Shown here one piece after another: positions 1 to 5,566 of a stretch of 7,226 nucleotides of DNA. The DNA is from Dehalococcoidia bacterium UBA5627 (GTDB lineage: Bacteria > Chloroflexota > Dehalococcoidia > Dehalococcoidales > UBA5627), in the NCBI GenBank assembly GCA_002421585.1, contig DIKD01000050.1, positions 3,670 to 10,895 on the forward strand, written 5' to 3'. How positions within the stretch are numbered: the first letter of the stretch is position 1; every line of letters starts with the position of its first letter. The notes beneath the pieces were generated by a model, which saw only the letters and a list, made by a program, of their open reading frames with translations, did no database searches and was not told the DNA's origin. The translations under genes were made by a program, and so were the position numbers.

Positions 1-489
1 AACGATTTCATTATCCCTGGGGTCATCACCCTCATAAAAAGAGGAGGAGGGATAACCCAGGTCTATCGTTATTATTTCAGGGATTTCATCTCCCAGAGGC
101 TTCCATATGGTAACTCCCTCGAAAAGAAACGAGGAGTGAGGTACCCAGAAGGCGCCCCAGTATATAGGACCTTTATCGACACAAACTACAAAAGACCTGC
201 CGGAAACCGGGACTTCAAGCGTGGAGATGCGCTCAAAAGCCGCAGGAGCCAATTTAAGCTGGTGTGTTTGGCAGTTGTAATAAATTACATCATCTCCGGA
301 GATGACGGGGCTGTCGGCGATTTCGACATGGCTTAAAGCCTCCATTTGTGAAGGGGGAATATCATCTTTCGTAAGGTAAATAGCGAATCCCTCTTCTTTA
401 TCCGCAGCACAACCGCCGAAAAAAGAAGGGGTAAAGATTAAGGCAACGATTATTAGGCCGGCATTTAAAGTGGTAAGCAGTCTTTTCAT
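1..489 (-). CDS. Putative lipoprotein of unknown function, 3' end beyond window
   Basis: An open frame of 163 codons reads from the ATG at 489 to the left edge without a stop, so the C-terminus is missing. The N-terminus is a typical export signal: M-K-R, a hydrophobic core at about residues 8-24 (LNAGLIIVALIFTPSFF), then G-G-C with Cys27 followed by small and charged residues (AADKEEG). This fits a lipoprotein signal with cleavage before Cys27, although the lipobox (FGGC) is not the standard L-A-G-C form. The mature part has W- and Y-rich beta-like stretches around residues 100-130 and two further cysteines (73, 103). A very strong ribosome site (GAGGAGGG) sits 6 bases before the ATG and fixes the start. 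I do not recognise the mature domain. The likely location is the outer face of the cytoplasmic membrane. Membrane anchoring is fairly sure; function is unknown. Confidence 0.72.
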   Translation of the reverse strand, partial: MKRLLTTLNAGLIIVALIFTPSFFGGCAADKEEGFAIYLTKDDIPPSQMEALSHVEIADSPVISGDDVIYYNCQTHQLKLAPAAFERISTLEVPVSGRSFVVCVDKGPIYWGAFWVPHSSFLFEGVTIWKPLGDEIPEIITIDLGYPSSSFYEGDDPRDNEIV

Positions 490-495
490 AAAAAT

Positions 496-503
496 CCCTC
501 CTC
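496..503 (-). promoter_or_regulatory. Ribosome binding site of the lipoprotein gene
   Basis: On the minus strand GAGGAGGG lies 6 bases (ATTTTT) before the ATG at 489. It is a near-perfect match to the 16S anti-Shine-Dalgarno. It decides that the minus strand is the coding one here and that translation starts at residue M-K-R-L-L. Confidence 0.75.
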
Positions 504-580
504 TTCGGAAATTACCTGTCATAATGTATAACGCAACACCTGTATAAAGGTTAGTTTAAGCTATAAAGAGTTGTTTCGAA

Positions 581-874
581 TTATTTCCTGTCTTTATTAA
601 AGCGATCGGAAATATTTTTACCGAAATCTTCAGCTGCCCTGCCAACATCTCTGAACTTCTCTTTAACGTCGTCTTCTTTTAACCGGTCTACAAGAGAGTT
701 CGCAGAAGCCGAGGCGCCGTCTGCAAACTCCTTTGCCTTCTTTTTCAGTTCCGGGTCATTGAATATATCTCCCACAGCCTGCCCGAAGGTTTTAAAAAGC
801 CCGGCAAAACTCTCGACCGTTTCCGTTTTGTATTCTTTATTTTCCTCTGTCATAACACCCCCCATTTCAGACAT
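581..874 (-). CDS. Small charged helical protein, hypothetical
   Basis: 97 residues, not recognised. The sequence is rich in K, E, D, A and F and is predicted by eye to be almost wholly helical, with a phenylalanine recurring every few residues (ESFAGLFKTFGQAVGDIF, KEKFRDVGRAAEDFGKNI). This gives an amphipathic pattern; there is no membrane segment, signal peptide or cysteine. Such small soluble helical proteins are often stress-related or membrane-surface associated, but nothing here proves either. Three in-frame ATGs are possible: 874 (preceded by GAAGGA, about 4 bases away), 865, and 853 (preceded by a G-rich run GGGGGGTG). I keep 874, but the 853 start giving MTEENKEYK is equally plausible. 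The gene lies 91 bp upstream of the lipoprotein gene on the same strand, so co-transcription is possible, and is divergent from mscL. Confidence 0.6.
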   Translation of the reverse strand: MSEMGGVMTEENKEYKTETVESFAGLFKTFGQAVGDIFNDPELKKKAKEFADGASASANSLVDRLKEDDVKEKFRDVGRAAEDFGKNISDRFNKDRK

Positions 875-1036
875 TCAATCCTTCTATATAAATATCATTT
901 ACGTCACCGCTTTATAATATTATTAAAAATACTAACTTTCAACTATTATCTATGGTATTAAACATATTAAGTTGTTATGTAATACAATAATATAACAATC
1001 AAACCGGTATCACTTGTATAGAAAGGGAGAATAATA

Positions 1037-1498
1037 ATGAAGAAAATGATGTCGGAATTCAAGGATTTTATCCTGCGCGGCAATATAATTGACATGGCGG
1101 TAGGCATTATCATCGGTATTGCCTTCGGAGCCATCGTCACTTCACTGGTAAACGATGTTATAATGCCGCCCATAGGGCTTTTACTGGGGGGTGCGGACTT
1201 CTCCGACCTTTATATAAATCTGTCAGGGACCGATTATGCTTCACTTAGCGATGCCAAAGCAGCCGGAGCTGCCGTAATCTCTTATGGAGCATTCATAAAC
1301 ACCATCATCAACTTCCTGATTATAGCTCTGGCAGTATTCTTTATGATTCGTTTTGTAAACAACCTGGGAAAACGTGTGAAAAAAGAAGAGGAAAAATCAG
1401 CAGAACCGACAACTAAAGATTGCCCTTTTTGTTTTTCAAGCATAGCGATTAGAGCCACGCGCTGCCCTAATTGCACATCGCAGTTGGATGCGGAATAA
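1037..1498 (+). CDS. mscL: Large-conductance mechanosensitive channel MscL with C-terminal zinc ribbon
   Basis: MscL forms a homopentameric pore in the cytoplasmic membrane that opens under membrane tension and releases solutes during hypo-osmotic shock. The N-terminal part is diagnostic: an amphipathic start (SEFKDFILRGN), then TM1 at about residues 16-46 with the family signature around NIIDMAVGIIIG and the following N-D-V-I-M-P-P. A periplasmic loop of about 35 residues follows, then TM2 at about 84-108 (FINTIINFLIIALAVFFMI) and a basic K/E-rich linker. After that come about 25 extra residues with C129-P-F-C132 and C143-P-N-C146, a CxxC-x10-CxxC zinc-ribbon pattern in place of the usual bare C-terminal helix bundle. 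Length is 153 aa, against about 136 for E. coli MscL. A ribosome site (GGGAG, 8 bases upstream) supports the ATG at 1037; M5 is a possible alternative. It appears monocistronic. Confidence 0.95.
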   Translation: MKKMMSEFKDFILRGNIIDMAVGIIIGIAFGAIVTSLVNDVIMPPIGLLLGGADFSDLYINLSGTDYASLSDAKAAGAAVISYGAFINTIINFLIIALAVFFMIRFVNNLGKRVKKEEEKSAEPTTKDCPFCFSSIAIRATRCPNCTSQLDAE

Positions 1499-1519
1499 AA
1501 TCTGCAATTTATAATTACA

Positions 1520-1537
1520 GGTATTTAGTTTAATACC
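1520..1537. repeat. Inverted repeat just upstream of a promoter
   Basis: GGTATT-TAGTTT-AATACC forms a perfect 6-bp dyad with a 6-base spacer. Counting CA on the left and TG on the right, with one extra C, the dyad is longer still. It sits 21 bp after the mscL stop and directly before the TGGTATAAT promoter, covering roughly -34 to -17. It could be an operator for the downstream small membrane protein or a weak mscL terminator. There is no T-run after it, which argues against a classical terminator. Confidence 0.35.
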
Positions 1538-1538
1538 C

Positions 1539-1547
1539 TGGTATAAT
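1539..1547 (+). promoter_or_regulatory. Extended -10 promoter TGGTATAAT
   Basis: TGG-TATAAT is a perfect extended -10 element (TGn plus consensus hexamer). It lies 30 bp before the ATG of the small membrane protein at 1578, giving a leader of about 25 nt. No good -35 hexamer is visible, as expected for extended -10 promoters. The same nonamer occurs before the methyltransferase gene on the other strand. Confidence 0.5.
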
Positions 1548-1577
1548 GTAACCGTATCTTAAACAGGCGGGTGTAAT

Positions 1578-1790
1578 ATGCGTTGTTTTCTCTTTCTGGC
1601 GGTCGGTCTGGTTTTAATAGCTAATTTCGCGGTGCTGATGATATACGGTGATACCCTTCAAAGCACACATCTGTTCATCGTTCGCGGTACTGTATTCTAT
1701 CCGGTCGCTTACCTCAATCTGATACTCGGGGTTTTAATGATACTATATACGGGCATCACGATTTATAAACAAAAGAATAAAAGGGACTGA
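1578..1790 (+). CDS. Small two-helix membrane protein, hypothetical
   Basis: 70 residues, not recognised. Two hydrophobic segments are clear: about residues 4-23 (FLFLAVGLVLIANFAVLMIY) and about 40-62 (FYPVAYLNLILGVLMILYTG onward). They are joined by a short polar loop (GDTLQSTHLFIVRG) and followed by a strongly basic tail, KQKNKRD. By the positive-inside rule the C-terminus should be cytoplasmic, which with two helices puts the N-terminus inside as well. Upstream GGCGGGTG, about 5 bases before the ATG, is an acceptable though imperfect ribosome site. An extended -10 promoter precedes it. It follows mscL by 79 bp on the same strand but probably has its own transcript. Function is unknown. Confidence 0.6.
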   Translation: MRCFLFLAVGLVLIANFAVLMIYGDTLQSTHLFIVRGTVFYPVAYLNLILGVLMILYTGITIYKQKNKRD

Positions 1791-1901
1791 CGGCTTTTCT
1801 GGAAAATAATTATCCAATTGCACAATCCGACACACAACGGATACTATTTCACGACAGGTAATCGGTGGAAACGGCACATATCCGCCCTAATGATAATGTA
1901 A

Positions 1902-1913
1902 TCGGATATCCGA
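1902..1913. repeat. 12-bp perfect palindrome
   Basis: TCGGATATCCGA is a perfect palindrome in the 198-bp gap between the convergent genes ending at 1790 and 1989. Nearby, ATCCG (1825-1829) and CGGAT (1838-1842) form a second small dyad using the same half-site. No coding frame or clear terminator was seen in this gap. It may be a protein binding site or a remnant repeat. Confidence 0.3.
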
Positions 1914-1988
1914 CGAAACCCAGCAGAAAATAACCGGATTTATCACACTTTTTTAGAAGGCAAAGCCCGAACAAGCGACGGAAAAGAA

Positions 1989-2234
1989 TCAGAAAGATAC
2001 CTTGCATATCGGGCAGGTGACCAGCGTATCCTTCGACCCCAGCAGTGACAACATCATCTCCGACAGCATCGATGTATCTCCACCGGCATGAAAACCATGA
2101 ACTGCGGCACGCACCCCGCCGATATCCTCTTTATCTCTATCCGGTATAATATCGGCAAATCCATCGTCAGCCAAATCAGGCCTGCTTAAAAGCAATACAA
2201 ATTCTCCTTCGACCCACTCGCTTTTATCCGTCAT
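1989..2234 (-). CDS. Small orphan protein with C-terminal CxxC
   Basis: 81 residues, not recognised. The N-terminal half is acidic and mixed (WVEGEFVLLLSRPDLADDGF). The centre has two histidines (VHGFHAGG, residues 46-52). The end is a helical M/L-rich stretch (SMLSEMMLSLLG) leading to the very C-terminal TCPICKVSF, with Cys74 and Cys77. A lone CxxC at the end could be half of a metal site completed by dimerisation or by the two histidines; it could also be a degenerate zinc ribbon. There is no signal peptide or membrane segment. The start is well fixed by AGGAGG 5 bases upstream of the ATG and a TATAAT 18 bases upstream. The gene is divergent from the 179-aa orphan at 2382. Coding status is supported mainly by the ribosome site and the short leader. 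Confidence 0.55.
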   Translation of the reverse strand: MTDKSEWVEGEFVLLLSRPDLADDGFADIIPDRDKEDIGGVRAAVHGFHAGGDTSMLSEMMLSLLGSKDTLVTCPICKVSF

Positions 2235-2239
2235 GACAT

Positions 2240-2258
2240 CCTCCTATAAAATATTATA
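2240..2258 (-). promoter_or_regulatory. Ribosome site and -10 element of the CxxC orphan
   Basis: On the minus strand a TATAAT hexamer (2253-2258) is followed by ATTTTAT and then AGGAGG (2240-2245), 5 bases before the ATG at 2234. This leaves a very short leader of about 12 nt. A -35 resembling TTGCCG lies about 19 bp further upstream, which is not a good spacing. Confidence 0.45.
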
Positions 2259-2297
2259 TTTAGAATTATTTCATTTCCGGCAATAATATTTTACTAT

Positions 2298-2316
2298 TTG
2301 ATAGCCCTGCTATCAA
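2298..2316. promoter_or_regulatory. Perfect 8-3-8 inverted repeat in a divergent intergenic region, candidate operator
   Basis: TTGATAGC-CCT-GCTATCAA is an exact 8-bp inverted repeat with a 3-base centre. It stands 64 bp before the start of the minus-strand gene (2234) and 66 bp before the start of the plus-strand gene (2382), almost at the midpoint. It could be a binding site for a dimeric regulator acting on both genes. As a hairpin it would be short and is not followed at once by a T-run, though TTTTTT occurs at about 2328-2333. The regulator is not identified in the window. Confidence 0.45.
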
Positions 2317-2345
2317 TGGTTTAAGTGTTTTTTATATCTGAAAGA

Positions 2346-2377
2346 TTGACAAATACAGCTTAAAAATGAAACACTAT
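2346..2377 (+). promoter_or_regulatory. Possible promoter of the 179-aa orphan
   Basis: A perfect TTGACA -35 hexamer (2346-2351) is seen. The only -10 candidates near the right distance are weak (CACTAT at 2372-2377, 20-bp spacing). If this is used, transcription would start at or next to the ATG at 2382 and the mRNA would be leaderless. That would agree with the lack of a ribosome site. Speculative. Confidence 0.25.
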
Positions 2378-2381
2378 CCCT

Positions 2382-2921
2382 ATGGATATTGAACAGAGAA
2401 GGGAACTGCTGGCTTCACTGCCGCCGGATGATAAAAAGGTTATCTATACATCGTATGATGGCACGGAAATCTCGGTTACCAGAACAGATGAACTTACTAT
2501 AAAAGATTTTTCGGTTTTCTTAAAAAAGCCCGATGAAGAGGAGTTTAGCCCCACATTTGTCCGTTTACTGATAGACTTGCATATTAAAAAAATCAGCAAC
2601 TCTGATGAAACTGATTCGTTATCGAATATCTTTGAAAACATCTGTAAAGGGGAAGACTGCATTGCACTGATTGACAGCCTCGATAGCAAGACCTTCCCGA
2701 TGCAGCTGGACAGTCTCGATATAAACATGGTTTTGGCTCAGCTGTTGATGATAAAGCAGGAATTTAACTACGGACCGGAAAAACGCGAAACAGCTTACGA
2801 CCCGGCACGGGGTTACTTAATGGCTTATATCCGCTGGGTACTATCTGAAAAAAACGAAATAGACAAGATTGTTACGGCAGCCGTTAAGGAATACATGCCG
2901 CCGGAAAGTTTCGACAAATAG
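2382..2921 (+). CDS. Hypothetical soluble protein, 179 aa
   Basis: Not recognised. It begins MDIEQRRELLASLPPDDKK, is mixed alpha/beta in look with a strand-rich N-terminus (KVIYTSYDGTEISVTRTDEL, residues 19-38), and becomes mainly helical after residue 55. There are acidic stretches, Cys88 and Cys93 (CKGEDC), and a C-terminal helical part (GYLMAYIRWVLSEKNEIDKI). No signal peptide or membrane helix is present, so it is probably cytoplasmic. Base and codon use look like those of its neighbours. The ATG at 2382 has no recognisable Shine-Dalgarno. An out-of-frame 8-codon reading frame starting at 2366 runs across it. The next in-frame ATGs lie far inside, so 2382 is kept. It is followed after 95 bp by the tail-anchored coiled-coil gene on the same strand, which has its own TATAAT. 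Confidence 0.65.
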   Translation: MDIEQRRELLASLPPDDKKVIYTSYDGTEISVTRTDELTIKDFSVFLKKPDEEEFSPTFVRLLIDLHIKKISNSDETDSLSNIFENICKGEDCIALIDSLDSKTFPMQLDSLDINMVLAQLLMIKQEFNYGPEKRETAYDPARGYLMAYIRWVLSEKNEIDKIVTAAVKEYMPPESFDK

Positions 2922-2993
2922 AAAATACTTCTTGTTTCCCCTCTTAATGTACTGGAATTTCCGGTTAATATATGGTTTAATTTCTACACATAT

Positions 2994-2999
2994 TATAAT
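2994..2999 (+). promoter_or_regulatory. -10 hexamer before the coiled-coil gene
   Basis: TATAAT, a perfect consensus hexamer, lies 17 bp before the ATG at 3017. The -35 region 16-18 bp upstream (around 2970-2977) does not match TTGACA. Transcription would start near 3006, with a leader of about 11 nt carrying only weak ribosome-site likeness (AAAAGTAGAG). Confidence 0.35.
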
Positions 3000-3016
3000 A
3001 TCGGAAAAGTAGAGCT

Positions 3017-3562
3017 ATGAGTGAAGATTTAACCAGCCCAATAGAAGAATTACAGGAAAACCAATACACCGAACCTGATTTGGTAGAGGCAACGCATACT
3101 ATTAAACAGGTGGAGGAAATAAAAGAAGCGGTTGAAGCAACCGTCACAGATACCAGTTTGCCCGAAAAAGTGGGAGACCTGCGTGACATGCTGGAACATT
3201 TAAGCGGCGAGGTGGACAGCTGGAAAACATGGCATAAAAAGGATTATCAGAGTGCCATCGAAACACTGAAAAGCCAGGTCGAAGAAATACATAATGAATG
3301 GGGCAACGTATCGAGCAACCTCAATTCGCAGCGCGAAAAACTGGAATCACTGCTGCAATCCGCCCCGGGAATCATCGAGACATCGACGCTTAAGGCGCTT
3401 TCTTTAAGAGTGGCACACCTTGAAAAGCTGATTGCGCAAATATTTAACGAAACTCAAACCAACGCCGCCCTGAAAAGCTCGAAAAAACAGTTCATCATTT
3501 CGATAGTTGCATTGGCAGTTACTATAATCCTGTGGATGATCTTTATAATAACAAACCTGTAA
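3017..3562 (+). CDS. Tail-anchored coiled-coil membrane protein, hypothetical
   Basis: 181 residues, no recognised family. The first 50 residues are acidic and probably flexible (SEDLTSPIEELQENQYTEPD). Residues about 50-145 are long amphipathic helices with heptad-like L/I/V spacing (VGDLRDMLEHLSGEVDSW, IETLKSQVEEIHNEWGNV, REKLESLLQ, LRVAHLEKLIAQIF), consistent with a coiled coil. After a KSSKK basic patch the last 23 residues (about 158-180, FIISIVALAVTIILWMIFII) form a single membrane helix ending one residue before the stop. This is a C-tail anchor: the coiled coil should face the cytoplasm. Three tryptophans (69, 72, 95) lie within the coiled-coil zone. Possible roles are scaffolding or membrane-associated oligomerisation, but nothing identifies a partner. 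The start at 3017 is the first ATG after a TATAAT box. Confidence 0.7.
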   Translation: MSEDLTSPIEELQENQYTEPDLVEATHTIKQVEEIKEAVEATVTDTSLPEKVGDLRDMLEHLSGEVDSWKTWHKKDYQSAIETLKSQVEEIHNEWGNVSSNLNSQREKLESLLQSAPGIIETSTLKALSLRVAHLEKLIAQIFNETQTNAALKSSKKQFIISIVALAVTIILWMIFIITNL

Positions 3563-3669
3563 AATAGAATCATCGGTACGCTTCGTGCTTGGCTATGTCA
3601 GCTTGACTCCCGATACCCCAAATGATTTCCCCCCGACATAGGGCGCTGTATTTTACATCCGGTGTTTTC

Positions 3670-3675
3670 AAGGAG
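3670..3675 (+). promoter_or_regulatory. Ribosome binding site that sets the isochorismatase-family start
   Basis: AAGGAG is placed 9 bases before the ATG at 3685. An in-frame ATG further upstream at 3622 would add 21 residues with no family likeness and has no ribosome site. The AAGGAG would then lie inside the coding frame. Confidence 0.75.
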
Positions 3676-3684
3676 TGTATAAAT

Positions 3685-4224
3685 ATGCTAAAGAGCGAAA
3701 ATGCCGTTCTGCTGATAGTAGATGTGCAGGAAAAACTGCTCCCTGTTATCTATCGGGAAGAGAATCTGACTGCCAATATAATCAGACTGATTCAAGGGAT
3801 GCAGGTGCTGGAAATACCGATAATAGTAACGGAACAGTATCCGCAGGGATTGGGAAAGACGGTTCCCGAAATAGCGATATTATTAACAAACATCGAACCG
3901 CTTCCGAAAACCAGCTTCAGCTGCTACGCTGATGAGGCGTTCCGAAAAACACTGAAGGCTTCCGGCAGGAAACAGGTTCTCATCTGCGGCACAGAAGCGC
4001 ACGTCTGTGTTTACCAGACTGCTATGGATTTGAAAGAAGCCGGATACGAAGTACAGGTTATCGCCAATGCCGTTTCATCGCGCACGCCCGGAAATAAGGA
4101 AATCGGACTGAATTTGATGAGGCAGATGGGAATTATAATTTCGGGGACAGAGACTGTTCTTTTCGAAATGCTTAAAGCAGCCGAAGGCGATAAATTCAAG
4201 GCTATCAGCAGGATTGTAAAATAG
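3685..4224 (+). CDS. Isochorismatase-family cysteine hydrolase
   Basis: 179 residues with the full isochorismatase-like fold signature. The catalytic triad is visible as Asp13 (in LLIVDVQEKL), Lys75 (in LPKTSFSC) and Cys108 (in CGTEAHVCVYQTAMDL). The GTEAHVC segment also matches the stretch that carries the conserved cis-peptide bond in this family. Other family hallmarks are EQYPQGLG (50-57) and the closing VIANAVSSRTP segment. Members hydrolyse amides or vinyl ethers (nicotinamidase, isochorismatase, N-carbamoyl hydrolases and YcaC-like proteins of unknown substrate). The EQYPQGLG form points to the YcaC/ISOC-type group with no assigned substrate, not to nicotinamidase. The protein should be cytoplasmic and oligomeric. 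The start is chosen from the ribosome site. The gene stands alone and converges with the YdeI-like gene with 9 bp between stops. Family sure, substrate unknown. Confidence 0.9.
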   Translation: MLKSENAVLLIVDVQEKLLPVIYREENLTANIIRLIQGMQVLEIPIIVTEQYPQGLGKTVPEIAILLTNIEPLPKTSFSCYADEAFRKTLKASGRKQVLICGTEAHVCVYQTAMDLKEAGYEVQVIANAVSSRTPGNKEIGLNLMRQMGIIISGTETVLFEMLKAAEGDKFKAISRIVK

Positions 4225-4233
4225 ACTCGATGA

Positions 4234-4809
4234 TTATTCGATTCCCGGTTTTTTGTTCAAAAACGAACGGCTGACAACTTCGGCAATTCTTTTCTGGCGT
4301 GTCCCTTCTGTTTTTGCCCCCAAAACCCATCCGATATACATATTGCGGTAACTGTTGGCAAAAGCCTCGAAGTTAGTCATAGCTTGCGGCATTGCCGCCA
4401 AGGCTTCTTTCAAATCCAGTGGCATCTCATCTCTTATTGCGTTGGTGTAAGCGGCGTCCCAGTTACCGTTATTTTTAGCGAGTTCGATGGCAGCCAGTCC
4501 GGCAGCGGTCATCTTTCCCGAAGCTGTCATTTTTTCAGCCCGCTCGCGGTTTATTTTAGACCAGACGCTTTTCGGGCGGCGCGGTGAATATTTCAGTATA
4601 AACTTTTCTGCGTCGATGCTCTTCATCCTGCTGTCTATCCAGCCGAAACAAATCGCCTCTTCAACGGCTTCGCTAATACTGACAGTCGGTTTGCCGCTGC
4701 GCTTTTTATAATGCAGTATCCGTACTTCATTTGATGCCGCATGGTTTTCCGCAAGCCATTTACGCCATTCTTCCCTGTCTTTAAAATAGAGAGCATTCTC
4801 AATATTCAT
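4234..4809 (-). CDS. YdeI/OmpD-associated (OmdA) family protein
   Basis: 191 residues, the normal length for the family. Characteristic stretches are the N-terminal substrate-like region (FKDREEWRKWLAENHAASNE, HYKKRSGKPTVSISEAVEEA), the central ICFGWIDSRMKSID, and the basic Y-S-P-R-R-P-K-SVWSKIN block at 74-87. Near the C-terminus comes the OmdA-type tail (YIGWVLGAKTEGTRQKRI, 158-175). The family is annotated as 'bacteriocin-protection' or OmpD-associated, but its biochemical role is not established. The protein is probably cytoplasmic, with no signal peptide. It is the second gene of a minus-strand pair, 26 bp behind the methyltransferase, so they are likely co-transcribed. Its own ribosome site is weak (CAGG about 8 bases upstream), in keeping with translation from a shared message. 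Family assignment is confident; function is open. Confidence 0.87.
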   Translation of the reverse strand: MNIENALYFKDREEWRKWLAENHAASNEVRILHYKKRSGKPTVSISEAVEEAICFGWIDSRMKSIDAEKFILKYSPRRPKSVWSKINRERAEKMTASGKMTAAGLAAIELAKNNGNWDAAYTNAIRDEMPLDLKEALAAMPQAMTNFEAFANSYRNMYIGWVLGAKTEGTRQKRIAEVVSRSFLNKKPGIE

Positions 4810-4835
4810 ATATTTGCCTGATTGGAACTTTTTTA

Positions 4836-5444
4836 TTACAGCATGTTCGCTTTCACCACGGCTACCATGCCGCTTTTAAAATACCCAGTTTTTTCCGCTA
4901 CCAACCCGTGTTCTTCAACTATTTTCGATATTCCACCGCTCTCTTTGAATTGCTTAAATCCGAGGTAATGCTCCCCGCCGGCAAAATACTCAACGATATT
5001 TGCCCCCACCCCCCAAATGTTACGCGGTAAGGGAATGTTAAAATCCATAAATAGGAGAGCTCCTTCACGTTTGACAACCCTTTTCATCTCGGAAACTACG
5101 GAAGCGCGTACATCGGGCGGCTTGTCGTGCAGGGCAAAAGACACCGAAACGAAATCGAAACTGTTATCATCAAAAGGAAGAGCGGTGGCATCGGCAACAT
5201 AAAAAGAGACGTTCCCCATTTTCAGGCGGGATTTATTCTTTTCGGCAAAAGCCAGCATGTTTTTATCCATATCGATTCCGGTAGCGTTAATCCCGCGCCT
5301 GCCGTACTCGATAACCTGAGCACCCGTTCCGCAGCAGACATCAAGCACCCGGTTACCCGCTTTCATAACCGTAAAATCGACCACGGATTGCCGGACAATC
5401 TTTAGCATTGGGTCTACCAGGTTTTCATATGTAAATATCGCCAT
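4836..5444 (-). CDS. Class I SAM-dependent methyltransferase (UbiE-like)
   Basis: 202 residues with a complete Rossmann-type methyltransferase core. Motif I is VLDVCCGTGAQ (33-43), which binds S-adenosylmethionine. The acidic ribose-binding residue is in GIDMD (56-60). The adenine-contact motif is ADATALPFDDNSFDFV (84-99), followed by SVSFALHD and the motif EMKRVVKREGALLFMDFNIP. The closing half carries the substrate cap region with GGEHYLGFKQF. This motif set is that of the UbiE/COQ5-like small-molecule methyltransferases. The usual UbiE family is longer and here quinone-pathway neighbours are absent, so the substrate cannot be named. It is the first gene of a pair with the YdeI-like gene and is preceded by an extended -10 promoter. 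The ribosome site is weak (GGA about 9 bases upstream); MAIFTYENLVDP looks a natural start. Confidence 0.88.
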   Translation of the reverse strand: MAIFTYENLVDPMLKIVRQSVVDFTVMKAGNRVLDVCCGTGAQVIEYGRRGINATGIDMDKNMLAFAEKNKSRLKMGNVSFYVADATALPFDDNSFDFVSVSFALHDKPPDVRASVVSEMKRVVKREGALLFMDFNIPLPRNIWGVGANIVEYFAGGEHYLGFKQFKESGGISKIVEEHGLVAEKTGYFKSGMVAVVKANML

Positions 5445-5477
5445 TATTACACGTCCGGATACAGTGATTTATCATCG

Positions 5478-5486
5478 ATTATACCA
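5478..5486 (-). promoter_or_regulatory. Extended -10 promoter TGGTATAAT for the methyltransferase pair
   Basis: On the minus strand TGG-TATAAT lies 33 bp before the ATG at 5444, giving an expected leader of about 27 nt. The -35 region has only a poor match (TTCAAT at 19 bp). The same nonamer stands before the small membrane protein on the plus strand, which suggests a common promoter style in this genome. Confidence 0.5.
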
Positions 5487-5566
5487 TTTGTGAAGTCTAT
5501 TTATTGAAATCGGAATATATTTCCGGAATACTTTTATTTTTTTAAGAAATGTCGGATGATATATAC

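Noticed and set aside
136..336. Plus-strand open frame of 66 codons
   Set aside because: Lies opposite the lipoprotein gene, which has a strong ribosome site and signal peptide; its translation has no family-like or membrane pattern.
967..1173. Minus-strand open frame opposite the mscL start
   Set aside because: Hydrophobic only because it mirrors TM1 of mscL; no ribosome site.
2444..2728. Minus-strand open frame of 94 codons inside the 179-aa orphan
   Set aside because: Serine-rich antisense shadow with no ribosome site; the plus-strand frame is longer and better balanced.
3622..3684. N-terminal extension of the isochorismatase-family protein
   Set aside because: The 21 added residues match nothing in the family, and AAGGAG lies just before the internal ATG at 3685.
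3563..3684. Riboswitch or structured leader before the isochorismatase-family gene
   Set aside because: Only a distant 7-bp inverted pair CTATGTC/GACATAG (3593-3599, 3635-3641) was seen; no known riboswitch core was recognised.
4222..4255. Bidirectional terminator between the convergent stops
   Set aside because: Only TCGA-TGATTAT-TCGA (4-bp stem) and a TTTTTT run are present; too weak to call.
5127..5405. Plus-strand open frame of 92 codons
   Set aside because: Antisense to the SAM-binding core of the methyltransferase, whose motifs are unmistakable.
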